Assembly: GCA_048772705.1 (NCBI GenBank)
Contig: JBLWGC010000133.1
Location: 124,001-188,000 of the forward strand
DNA length: 64,000 nucleotides
Source: Leidyana gryllorum EB-2025a
Lineage: Eukaryota > Apicomplexa
Reading direction: 5' to 3'
The translations under genes and the position numbers were made by a program. Of the stretch, positions 1 to 9,874 are shown piece after piece; within the stretch, counting starts at the first letter, position 1, and every line of letters begins with the position of its first letter. A model generated the notes under the pieces. It saw only the letters and a program-made list of their open reading frames with translations. It was not told the DNA's origin and ran no database searches.

Positions 1-33
1 GGACGCGGTCGGGGTCGTGGAGGCAACTTTTAG
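1..33 (+). CDS. 3' end of an RGG-tailed protein (partial)
   Basis: Only the last ten codons are inside the window. They read GRGRGRGGNF followed by TAG at 31-33. Arg-Gly tails like this are found on Sm/LSm proteins, fibrillarin and many RNA-binding proteins, so an RNA-related role is likely, but the body of the gene is missing and no family can be named. Its stop codon overlaps the stop codon of the convergent gene on the other strand. Confidence 0.5.
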   Translation, partial: GRGRGRGGNF

Positions 34-678
34 TCTGCTGGGGGCCTGTGGGAAGGGAAGAAGCGATCGGCAGCTATGACCAGACAGGCGCCGGTGAAGC
101 TATAGAGGCAGACGCTGGAGAAAGCGTCAAAGTGCGCTGGACGATTGAGGCGCAGGATCCACAGAGCAACGAGTATAAGGAAGAGTAGACAGTGAAAAGT
201 CCGACTAGGCGAATGCAGCGCGAGAACTCTCCGAACTCGCAACACATTCATGGTGAGAGACAACGAAGCTTCACTGCGTCCGGGCAGAGTTTGGTCGGGC
301 GTGGGCTCATTAGGAGCTTCGGAAATGACGACATGAATAACAGAACCTTCCCGTATAGAATTATGAGTAGCCGTCATCCACGTCTGTTGAGGCGAGAGTA
401 ATCGACCCCCCATGATAACTCGGATTGGTTTGCCTGAGTGAGTGAAAGAGAGAGAGTGTGAGTGAGAAGAGAGAGAAAAGTTGACCTCACACACTCACCC
501 GCTCGAATCTCATCTTCGTACTGCTCCTTGAGACTCGATTTGATGGTTTGATTTGGGTCAATTTCAATGTCTACAGGCGAAATATGGGCTCCAACGACAC
601 TGGGTAACCACTCCGTAACTCACCTTGACTCGTGCCACCCAGCTGTCCTGGCAAAGTGAGCAGAATCCGAATCCGCAT
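30..678 (-). CDS. Ubiquitin-like domain membrane protein, TMUB/HERPUD-like
   Basis: Three exons. The first starts at ATG 678 with MRIRILLTLPGQ, the second gives DIEIDPNQTIKSSLKEQYED, and the third resumes at GKPIRVIMGGRLLSPQQTW and GSVIHVVIS. Together these make a complete ubiquitin-like fold of about 80 residues at the extreme N terminus. A polar linker of some 40 residues follows, then two hydrophobic segments (around FHCLLFLILVALWIL and VCLYSFTGACLVIAA) and a short tail. There is no C-terminal Gly-Gly, so it is a built-in UBL and not a modifier. UBL plus C-terminal membrane hairpin is the plan of TMUB1/2, HERPUD and yeast Dsc3, which act in ER-associated degradation; that role is an inference. 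Its ATG is 21 bp from the ATG of the divergent neighbour, and its stop overlaps the stop at 31-33. Confidence 0.7.
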
Positions 679-699
679 TCTGTATTGACTGAGAAAAAA

Positions 700-2439
700 A
701 TGCGATGGCCACCAGAGGTTATAGAATCCTTCTGGAAAGTATGTTGTGGTGTAACTGATCTACGCCAAGCGAAGCTTCTCGAGGCCAAATTGAGGTGTGT
801 GCCCGAACAGACACGGAGAGATTGACATTATTCTTTCGCAGGAAGGGCACAGGCACTGAGTATCTATTGGAGATCAACACATGTCACTGCTCTGGTGCCC
901 AAGGCGACGATTGTGGCGGGGCGGCACATCACCACAAAGAGGGAGACGCCACGCATACTCACGGCGGCCGTAACTCTCTCGCGCCCTATTGTTTCCGCAA
1001 GAGCACCGGTGAGCAGCGAGCTGTCTGTCTGCGCGTGTCGAGACACTTTTTCGAATTAGATGACGAGTTGGGAGATTTGTTGCAGCGCTACACTCATCGT
1101 ACCATATTTATCCGAGACTATTTGGCCGAAGTCGCTGAAGTGGCAGCGGACACTTTCAATAAAGTCGTCAAACGGGCTGGGATCAGTGAGTGCCAATTTG
1201 ATCGACTTGAACACTTTGGAACACTAACACAGCGCAGCTGGAGAGATCAGAGAAGGCCTCTCTATCTCGAACCTGTTTGGAAAATGCCATCAGTCGAGTC
1301 ATCTCGCAGGCCATTCTCAAAGACGTGAGTTCCGGAAATTAGCGTCACGCCAACAAGGCTCTCCCTCTCTCTCTCTCTCTCTCCCTCACTCTCTCTCTCT
1401 CTCTCGCAGCGGCGCCAATCTCGCCAACACACTCAGCGAGACGGGGGTCTCGTGGCCTATGCCAGTAGTTATCCGAAAATGTATCCTGACTCCCCGTTTG
1501 TTGAGCTCGCATCGCTCAAGCCGGACCATATGGGAACGTTGATGAACAACGGTGTGGCCATTATCGACCATTGGCTCTCTCCCTCGGATGCGAACGCGTT
1601 GCGCGATAACTTTGATTGGCTCGAGATGAACAACGTCTATAACGATATGGTCAGACCACAGATATACTGAGAGCACAACAACGCACAGACACCGTTCTCT
1701 CCGGACCCTCATCGCACGGATCACTCTGCCTGGATCAACGGCGCGGAGATTGTCGAAAAAGTGCGGCTCCCCGTAAGCCACACTCTCGAAATCGTTTCTT
1801 TGTCACCCACCGGCGTCTCCCACCTGCAGGCCGTCAGACTGTTGCTGCAAAAGTTTGCAAGTTTGCCGTTTGAGCTCAATGCGAAGGCCAATCTCTCGCT
1901 GACTGTAAGTGGAGCCGCTGTCGGTGTGGAGCAAAGGATTGATTGTCGTCCTCAACAGATCAGCAACTCGGCACTGTTCAGCCTGTTCAGGAAGGAGGCC
2001 TATTACCGCAAACACATCGACAACACGTAGGCATCACCCCCAATCGGCCTTGTCTCATTGATGTTATATTTCAGCTCGGACCCCAAAGGAGACAACGGAC
2101 GCACGGTAACCTTTATGTATTTTCTGCGACCAGACGCGCCCGAGTTTGACGTGAGTACCTCGTCAGAACAGGTTTCATTTCAACATCTCAGTGTGAGGAG
2201 CGACAGGTGGATTTGGTGTTCACATCGGAGAAGGGCGATGAGAATAATAAGATGAGTCTCCAGCCGCCCGACAACGGCGCGCTCGTTTTCCTGTAAGGGC
2301 CTTTGGCAGCGTTTCGAGTTTCTCGTTTCTCTTTGACTCCCGCAGTACGCGAGACCGTTCGCTGGCGATCGAATCAGTCAAGTCTAAGACCTTTGTGGTG
2401 TCGTATTGGTGTGGAGGGATGGCACTCGGTGGGCGTTAA
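700..2439 (+). CDS. PHD/EGLN-type prolyl 4-hydroxylase-like protein, probably catalytically altered
   Basis: Multi-exon gene from ATG 700. The first 200 or so residues (Cys/His-rich, then a helical part with FFELDDELGDLLQRY) are not recognised. The C-terminal half follows EGLN/Skp1 hydroxylases: a MNNGVAIIDHWLS segment, HRTDHSAWING, then the first metal-binding motif HID in YYRKHIDNT followed by GDNGRTVTFMYFLR. In the last exon the region normally reading PHEV...R...W reads AIESVKSKTFVVSYW. The distal iron-binding His is therefore Ile and the 2-oxoglutarate Arg is Lys in a gap-light alignment. In apicomplexans the family member PhyA hydroxylates Skp1; this one may be inactive or divergent. 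The junction near 1648-1686 is either a 39-nt intron with a weak GTCAGA donor or an in-frame TGA. A CT-rich stretch fills one intron. Confidence 0.65.
1357..1409 (+). repeat. CT-rich simple repeat forming an intron polypyrimidine tract
   Basis: Almost pure CT dinucleotides with a few CC and CA interruptions, ending in the acceptor CGCAG. It lies inside an intron of the prolyl-hydroxylase-like gene and acts as an extended pyrimidine tract. Similar CT runs precede acceptors in the kinesin gene (near 30230) and the XMAP215 gene (near 13060). Confidence 0.7.
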
Positions 2440-2452
2440 ATTATTTGTGTGA

Positions 2453-4450
2453 TCAGTCCACCTGTGCCCGGGCCCATTTGTTATCGCGTTTCTCTCGTTG
2501 ATGATGTCCCCGGCCTCCACCACGCCCACGGCCGCGTCCCCGACCCCTTCCCCCGCGTCCTGAAGGTGGTACAGTGGTGGTCTCCTCTGCTGTCTCGGCA
2601 GCAGGACTCGCTCGTCCATCCTTTTGGCGTTTGTCGGCAAACATGTTACGAATAATCTCTTGTTTGGCTTTGGCCCTTTCTTCCTGTTCTGCCAGCTGAG
2701 CGGCTTCTCTCTGTGCCGCCTCCTCCCGTTCTTCTTGCCATCTGAGGAGTCCCAGGGTTTTATTATGGATAGCCCAATTCTTCTCCGGCTCGATGACGTC
2801 CACAGCGCGGGGCACAGTCCGCGGGAGAGCAGCTCTCTTTGTGACATTTCTCAGATACTCACTCTGATCAAAGCATTCAAGTGTATGTTGATGAGAGAGA
2901 CTCACCAATTCAATGGCTTTGGCACTCGTCGGGAGGTCGTGCACCTCCTTGGGGAACAAACTGCGGTAGCTGATTGGATCTGCACTAATTTGAGCGACCA
3001 GCTGGTCGAGATTAGGGTCCGGGCCCGCATTAGCTTTGGCTACTCGCCAGGCCATAATGAGGAACCCGCGTTTCGCGACTTGAGGCTCTGCCATCGTGGC
3101 TTCTATAATTTCAACAGACATCTTCTCTTCCTCAGTGAAGTGTGGGTTGAGTAATGGGTGAACCTCAGTGGTGGGCACCAACTGAGAGGAGGCTTTGCTC
3201 GGCTCCAAGGCGGTCTTCACTGCATCGTCTATGGGGGTCTCAATGCCCCATATACGCCGAAAGTCCAACAGCTCTTCCTGACACTCAATGGCAGCCATCT
3301 CGTCCACTCTCCGAACAAAGGCGTCCATTCGGAAAGTGTCAGACGACACTCCCAACGCATCAAAGAGAGCAATACAGAGCGTCATCAACAGTTGAAGCGT
3401 CGGACCATTCAAAACGCAGTCACTGTTGTGCGTCACCAGGTACGTCAAGAGAACCGACAGAGACGCCGAGATATCATTCGAAGAGCTCTGAGACAGCAGC
3501 GGCTTCAAGGCTCGGGCCACACCGACCAAATGCGCTGAGAGACATGAGAGAGTTGTGGAACAGTGTCGCTTACCGAATAGGACAGTCGTCGGGTGCAACC
3601 TCTCACACGCCGCTTCCACACTTTCCACGAGATCTTGAGACGTAAAGCCAAGGGACCCCTCCTCCGGGAGAATGACGGGTAAAAGTTGTAGAAACTCAAT
3701 GAGGGGTTCGAGGATGGGTATCAGGGGTTCGTTGTGGTCCATTGACTGTGTCTGCATGATCGCGAGGAAGCGCAAACGGCGCGCTAATGGTAGGATCCGA
3801 ATACTTTCGACATCATCCCGACAGAAAAAGCTACAGGCCACTTTGGTGAGCTCGCGACAGAATGGTGCTCGGAGCTTTCCCCACCGATCCGAGTGGCCAA
3901 ATATAGTCTGTGCGGCGGCATTAGAGAGCTTCAACGCAGTTTGAGGACTCTCAGTGCTCTGACACACAGCCAGGGTGGCCTGAAGGAGACGCACGACATG
4001 CGAGTCGGATTGTAGTTTTCCAATGTCGTCGTCGCCCGGAGTGGCGTCCAGCAGAAGGATTCCCGCATGGAGTATCTCGGAGGGGTATATATAGTCCGCT
4101 GTCCAGCTGCATAACAGATTTTGTGTGGAGGAGACGGCGGTGGGGGAGACGGGGGTGGTCTTCTCTTACCTGAAGTTTTCACACGACTGCAAAATAAGGG
4201 TCCGCAATCCCGGGAGACATTGGATTAGGGCTGATAGGACAGTGTGACCTCCAGAATTGGCGACATTGAGAATATTAGCGGCGGAAGTGGCACAAGTTAG
4301 GAGTTTGTCAGATTGGCGTGCGCTAACTTTGAGTCTGGCCAAATCAGTGGGGTTGATAGGTGGGGCTGTGAGGAGGACAGCGGCCGATAGGAGGGTGGGA
4401 TCGGTGTGAATGTCACGGGTGGGATAGAAATACTCTTCTTTTGAAGACAT
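2453..4450 (-). CDS. Helical protein with charged coiled coil and RGG tail, function unknown
   Basis: Starts at ATG 4450 (MSSKEEYFYPTRD) and runs through about four exons to TGA 2453; roughly 620 residues. Most of it is Leu/Ala-rich helical sequence that looks like HEAT- or ARM-type repeats but matches no family I can name. Near the C terminus there is a charged helix (WQEEREEAAQREAAQLAEQ) and then an Arg-Gly block (GRGGRGRGRGRGRGGGRG) close to the end. The RGG tail suggests RNA or ribonucleoprotein binding. Two of its introns (39 and 42 nt) are multiples of three without stops, so retention would keep the frame. Its ATG is 45 bp from the ATG of the divergent gene at 4496. Confidence 0.6.
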
Positions 4451-4495
4451 ATTGGAGGAAGAATTTTTCCATTAGGTTACCCCCAAGTTGATCAG

Positions 4496-5226
4496 ATGCC
4501 ACCTGTACGTCATGACGATAGTGTAATTACCCTTTCTCTTTCAAGGCACTGGCGGAAGAGCTACAGCCAAATGTAGCCTCGACTAATCAGCTTTCAACAT
4601 CGAGTTGTCGCGGAACGAAGAAGCCGAAACGGTCCCGCCGCAACCGCAAAAAGGGAGGCTCCGCTCAATCTACGAAGAAGCAGGAGCCAGGCGCGCACCA
4701 TCTTGTTCCTGAGGAGACTGCAGCGAGTCCTCTGCCCAGTAATGTTCAACCACGCGAATCCAACAAGAACACTCACAAACGCAAGGCGCGCAGCCAACAA
4801 CGGTCCCAGAGACGCAGCGCTGCGCTTCACCAACAGGAACCCCAGGCCCCCATCAAAGGCTCTGCGAATGCTCAGAGGCCCACTACCCCAGTCAGGCTCT
4901 CCACCGATGTCACAGCTGAGGCAGCCGTTTTAGCCAAGTCCAAGAGCAAGCTTAAGACCAAAAAGAGCCGTCGTACCAGATGGGTAGCCAGAAGACAAAC
5001 CAGGGCTGCTGCACAATCCGGGACGCCCATCCAAATCCAACAGCCAACTACGGCTCCCTTCCTCCCACTCCCCTTCGCAGTTGCGCTCAACAACTACCCA
5101 CAAGGGGAACCCTTCCTGGGATACGTCTTGGAACCACCCACCTTCGCCCCCTACACAGCGACTCACGCGCATTTTACATATCCCTTGTGCTATTTGCAGA
5201 ATGCTTTGTACAGCCCTCCCCAATAA
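4496..5226 (+). CDS. Basic, low-complexity protein, unknown
   Basis: A first mini-exon (MPPVRHDDS) is followed by what appears to be a 23-nt intron and one long exon starting ALAEELQPN. The first two thirds are rich in Lys, Arg, Gln and Ser (for example KKPKRSRRNRKKGG). The last 80 residues differ, with aromatic and proline-rich sequence (PFLPLPFAVALNNYPQGEPF) and a C terminus ending LYSPPQ. No domain is recognised; a nuclear or RNA-binding role is possible from composition alone. The TAA stop sits inside AATAAA (5222-5227). The very short intron is the weakest part of the model; a start inside the long exon is the alternative. Confidence 0.55.
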
Positions 5227-5682
5227 ACAGCTCTCACCCCGCTGTGGAGCGACACATGCCCATCAAGAGAATCAAATAGACGAGACCCAAGGACGAATAT
5301 CAAGAACAAGCCACACACACATGTGTACCAACCATGCAGCCAAGCATACCTCCGACCGCTCCCTGGCCGGTGTGTGTCCCTTCCCCGTCAAAGATGAGTA
5401 TTCTTTGTCGGTTGTGGGGGTGTGGGTGTGCGCGAGTGTGAGCGTGAGCCTGGGAATATATGTGTATGAGAGTGTTTGTGCGTTCGTTCAGTCGATCTCC
5501 TTCTCTGTCGGCAACGTCAGAGAGCAGAACGTGTGTATGGGTGTTTCGTTCCATGCCATCACTGTATGATTAGTAAATAAAAGTGTCATTGTTTGTCTTC
5601 TCAAAGGATCACTCATGTCCTTGTCCTCGTCCTCGTCGGTGGGCTTTTTTTGTTATGTGTTACACCGCAATTGGGGAAGGGG
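5227..5682. other. Non-coding stretch between convergent genes
   Basis: About 455 bp separating the ends of two convergent genes. It is rich in GT and CA runs and holds a CACACACATGTGTA near-palindrome around 5316-5330. No ORF with protein-like composition, tRNA or repeat family is seen. It probably holds 3' untranslated sequence and polyadenylation signals of one or both genes. Confidence 0.5.
5576..5581 (+). promoter_or_regulatory. AATAAA polyadenylation-type hexamer
   Basis: A canonical AATAAA lies 350 bp after the stop of the basic-protein gene and is followed by a GT-rich stretch (GTGTCATTGTTTGTC), the usual arrangement of a cleavage site. Whether this lineage uses AATAAA is not known from the window. 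Confidence 0.35.
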
Positions 5683-6718
5683 CTAATTCCAGCGCAGTTT
5701 CGATAAGTCTGGCTGAACGATACATCCACCTAACACGCCCACGTACACCACCAACATGGTCGTGAAAGGTAACCCCAATAATACCTTGTCCAAAAACGAT
5801 GGAATAGTCCCGCCACTCGTCTGCAAAATGGTAAACAGCAGACACAGGCTAATCGTCCACTCTGCTGGTCGCCATCGCAGCCCAAATAACCGGACTATCT
5901 CGTATACGTTTTGGAAACATACAAATAGAATCATAGCCACCATGGGAGCATAGATCCCAGATCGCTCCACCATCCGGAAACTTAAGCAGCTCAGAAATAC
6001 AAATGTCGTCCAAGCCAAACGCGGCGCGGCCCTACAATGAAATGATAAGAGTCTACACTGACGGCCAGACAACGACACCGCTGGGTAGCGACGACACTGC
6101 CACACGGAGACGGAGACACCGGCACACAATCTTAACACACACGAAAGTACAAGGATGGACCGACCTATCATATTCGGTCATGAACTGATATGTAAGCAGG
6201 GGTTCCGCAGCCCGTGACTGCACGGATCGAATGGTGGGTGTGGGAACGAATAATTCAGCACAGTGCGACCCGTCACTCATTAAAGTTTGGTGATCTAGGC
6301 TGGGGGGAGCTGTTGTACTCCCGCTGTACTCTGAGCTTCTAGGCAGATCTTTGGCGCCCAGTCTTCGCAGCAGAGCCAACGCAGCACCTGTGAGGGGAAC
6401 GGGTCGGGATTTTTCGAATCGATGGCGTTCAATCAATGTGATCGTGAGTGCTAATATGAGCCCGGATAAAGAGGTGTATAAACAAGCAAGGAGGGTCCAT
6501 CTGGCATCGCAAATAAGGGTGGGTCGAAAAGCGTTTGCGGTCCTCACTGTATCAATGAAGAGGCAGCGGGGGCTCGGAAAGCGAGAGACACCCCGAATAC
6601 ACGGCAAATGTAGATACTGTACACTGTCTGTGTGCAGGTACAGTTGATGAATGCACAGGGCAGTAGCAGTGCTTACCCATATAGTCGTAGTTAACACTTT
6701 TCGCAGTCTAACTATCAT
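5683..6718 (-). CDS. Multi-pass membrane protein, unknown
   Basis: ATG at 6718 (MIVRLRKVLTTTIW) begins a gene of about four exons ending at TAG 5683. At least five hydrophobic segments are visible: around WTLLACLYTSLSGLILALTI, WTTFVFLSCLSF, YAPMVAMILFVCFQNVYEIV, WTISLCLLFTILQ and LLGLPFTTMLVVYVGVLGG. Between the first and second lies a polar loop of roughly 80 residues. The C-terminal cluster of helices resembles a transporter or receptor core, but no signature motif is recognised. It is co-directional with the ELMO gene upstream, 89 bp from that gene's stop. Confidence 0.55.
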
Positions 6719-6807
6719 AATCACTGTACATACTGATCGCCAGCACGATTTTCGTGCTTTGTCTGCCAAATATCACTTATTGTGGAAAGAAAAGCTTTTC
6801 TCAATGT

Positions 6808-8468
6808 CTACGAAGATGTCCCCATCAATCTTCGAAAAGAAGTTGGGTACTGAGGATCGTCATAAGATAGTTCGTCGGAAGTCAGCGCCTCAGCGAGAGC
6901 AGCCTGGGCGTGTGATGTGCAGCGCATGAGAGTGAAAGATTGTCATTGCACACTCACCATTACTCGCTCTAACACCCCGCTAAACCCGAGTAAATTGGTC
7001 GAGTCGGCAATTGCGCGCCACTCAAGATGCATCCGAACACACGCATTGCTGAAGACTTCCACAAACACAGGGTTCTGCAACGAGCGATCGTTCGATCGAT
7101 TGATGAATCAGTGTTTGTCCCAATGTCACCCACCAGCTGATCGAGTTGAAGGCGATTAGTCTCGCGTGCGCGGACCATCAAACGTGCCAGATTCTTCACT
7201 GCCGCACGAGGTCCTTTAGTCAGGTAGGGAACCGATGTACTCGCCCTCGCGAGCCTCGAGGGTCTCGGTTGTTCAGTTGGAGACGGAGGTGTCAATAACG
7301 GTTCCCCCCGGCTCTGTCGTCTCGATTTGAGACCTGAGGTTTCGAATGTCCAGCGGCAGAGTGCGTTGTGATCACCTTTTGATTGTTTGCTGTCGAAAGC
7401 CTCAATCTTGTTCTCTAATACCTTGCTGAGGTCTGAATTCAATCGCAGAAAGTGCACCAGGGCGAACTGTTGGGGACAGAGCGATATAGTGAACGCGGCT
7501 GGTGAGGGGATGGGTTGGGCTTCTTTCTCTTTCTCTCCCTCTGCCCCGCTGTGAAGGGAGGACTTACTTCAACGTTTATAAAGCTGGCCGAGAAGGGGTA
7601 ATACAGAGTGTTGGATGTGAGGAGATCGGGAGGCGGTGAGGCCGCTGCGAGCTCAGCAGTAGTGACCTTTGGGACGCAGTCATTGACCAGTGAACGGATG
7701 GCCTGGATTTTGTATTTGAAATTGGGCTGTGTCGGGTCTCACCTCGGTGTGAGTGCGTGCAAAGGCGCACATGAGTTCCAGTGCGAGAGCCCCACCGCCT
7801 CGAAAGTCTGTCCAGGGAGTTTGGGACTGGAAGCCAGCCAGTTGCCAATGCCAGCTGGGTACTGTTGGTGTTGGGATGCGCGGATATAGTGTCTGCCAGT
7901 AGTCTGCCAGCAGTTCTTGGTGGTGCGGCAGTCTGTGTTGAGCCGGTTCGCCGGCCTTTTGGTAGATGAGTGCGTACTCGTCTAACTCTGGGTTGGACAG
8001 GGAGTATGAGAGTGGTAAACAGGGAGCGGCACAGTTGCATCCGGGTACCGTCCAACAGCACGAGACCGCCCGCAGTTTGTTCTTGCAGTTGGTGAGGAAT
8101 CTGGTGGCAGTGCGATTCTGTACTTCATTGTTGTTGGGTGACATATTGCCCACAGCCGCTTCGCAGGGAGCTGTTGCCGCATGTGAAAGTGAGCCACGTG
8201 GCTCTGAGTGGTAGATCTTTAGTGGACTCGGATCAGCTGTCCATGGCGCTGCCAAAGGGGCTTCAGCTGATGATGCGATTCGCGAAGAGGAACTCGAACT
8301 CTCCAAACGTTGATGCCGACCCCTCCGAATACCAGGGAACCGGCGACTAACGGACCTATGGTGGTGCTACAAACGAATAGATATAATATATACAAAGCCA
8401 AATACCTGTTTCGGTTCAACAACGACTCTTCTCAATGAAGAAGGGGGAGTAGCACACTGATCACTCAT
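6808..8468 (-). CDS. ELMO-domain protein (ELMOD-like, Arf/Arl GAP family)
   Basis: ATG at 8468 (MSDQCATPPSSL) opens a multi-exon gene. A Ser-rich N terminus is followed by the ELMO core: the helix ELDEYALIYQKAG, then HHQELLADYWQTLYP, then WHWQLAGFQSQTPWTDFRGGG. The last is the family hallmark (GFQ..xP.TDFRGxG). Downstream exons give LYYPFSASFINVEFALVHFL, also typical of ELMOD proteins. The C-terminal exons (NPVFVEVFSNACVRMHLEW) end at TAG 6808. In stand-alone ELMOD proteins the conserved Arg of TDFRG is the GAP residue for Arf/Arl small GTPases, and it is present. A proline/serine-rich insert lies between the core and the C-terminal helices. Its ATG is 77 bp from the divergent CWC24-like gene. 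Confidence 0.82.
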
Positions 8469-8545
8469 CGCTCTCTGATCATAGTCTTTTATTAGAATCT
8501 TAGGAGGGGCGGGCCGGGCCCCACCACTGACTAAAAATTCAAACA

Positions 8546-9512
8546 ATGTCCACCCCACCCCCGCCCAAACCAGAGAAGAAGTGCACTATATTCAAGCGAA
8601 GAGCACCCGCTCCCAACACGCGTACTAAACCCCCCCCTCCCACTCCCAATCCCGAGCACCAACCCGAAGAGACCATCCGGTCACTGGAACCCGAAGAACT
8701 CGAGCCATCCCGCAACACTGCCAAAAAGAACGGTATCGTTGCCGGCGGCTCCAAGGTGAGACTGAGAGCGATACATTCTGCAATATACTCTCCGCCCCCG
8801 GCAGCCACTGTCCGAAACTGCCACCCGCAACAGCGCGAAAGATAAAGACGGCCCTCGAGACCAGGCCGCCAATGCCGAAAGCCAAACCGACGAGGGACTC
8901 TTCGCGATGCCAGCTGAATACAGACTGGAACAGAAAGACGTCTCACAACGAGTATTTCATCACTTAGAGGTCGACACTGACCAGGCGCAAGATCACAGAG
9001 CAGTATTGGAACGCAATGTAGAAATCAGTAAGACAGCCTCCTCATCCCCCTCCCGCTTAGCACTCTCCATATCACAGGCAAGAAGATTGCTGCCGGAGAG
9101 CTGGAAGCCGGGGTATATAGAGGGCAAGGCGCCTATCGTCAACATATGGAGATGCGCGAAGGCGCCATTTCCGGAGCAAAATTCACCGGGTACGTTCATA
9201 TTAGTGCCTCCAAAATCTCACATCCAACCCCACAGCTTATTGGGACCTCTAAGGGCCAACAAATACGCCCGCACCACTCTAATGATCGACCGCAACATGG
9301 CCATCTGTAAGGATTACAAGGAAACAGGATACTGTGGGTATGGGGACACTTGCATTTACCTCCATGACCGTTCGGACTATAAACCGGGGTGGCTCATCGA
9401 TAAAGAATACGAAGAAGCAGTCAAAAAGCGCCAAGAGAAACTACTCAGACGCCATCAGGGCATCAAAGAGAAAGAAGAATCATCCTCCTCTTCCAGCAGC
9501 GATAGCGAGTGA
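8546..9512 (+). CDS. CWC24: CWC24/RNF113-like splicing factor without a RING domain
   Basis: About 250 residues in four exons. The N terminus ([11 protein letters not shown]) and the helix around [20 protein letters not shown] match the RNF113/CWC24 family. So does the segment [17 protein letters not shown], and the CCCH finger [17 protein letters not shown]...H (C-x8-C-x5-C-x3-H) followed by [10 protein letters not shown] is diagnostic. In yeast and animals this finger contacts the 5' splice site in the Bact spliceosome. The usual C-terminal RING finger is missing: after the CCCH finger the protein runs through a charged helix into a Ser-rich tail and stops at TGA 9510-9512. The last exon is intact, so this looks like a lineage-specific loss of the E3 module and not a broken gene. 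Confidence 0.85.
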
Positions 9513-9874
9513 ACCCAACCAACATCACCTTTCTCAACCAGTTAGATAGACAGAAAGAGAGGGAGAGAAAAACATACACCCGTGACGCACTCTTAACACT
9601 AAACACGGGTTGTGCGGGGGGAGCGCAAGGAACCGCTGTGATCGACCCATGTTCTGTGATCTGCAGTCAAACAAACCATCACATATCAATGGCCGCACTG
9701 CGTGGGAGACACACCAGGAGAGACACACACACCCTCTCGGTACAGTGACTCCACAGTGTGTCTTCTCTGGCTTCACACTCTGCTGGCTCCGGGTCAGGAG
9801 GGTGGAGCGAACCACAGCCCCTACCCATCCGCGAAAGTTTGGTCTTTTCTGGACTATACTCTTTGCTCACCAAC
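9513..9874. other. Intergenic region between co-directional genes
   Basis: About 360 bp of 3' and 5' flanking sequence with purine-rich (GAGAGGGAGAG) and CACACA stretches. No gene, RNA or repeat family is recognised. It should contain the promoter of the XMAP215-family gene that starts at 9875. Confidence 0.4.

Noticed and set aside
795-1050. Alternative plus-strand frame in the 5' part of the hydroxylase-like gene.
   Set aside because: A protein-like frame (LVPKATIVAGRHITTKRE) exists but does not join to the conserved exons in phase; the model through the Cys/His-rich frame does.
8546-9512. Calling the CWC24-like gene a truncated pseudogene.
   Set aside because: All exons keep frame and consensus splice sites, and the end is a natural Ser-rich tail with a single stop, so domain loss is more likely than decay.
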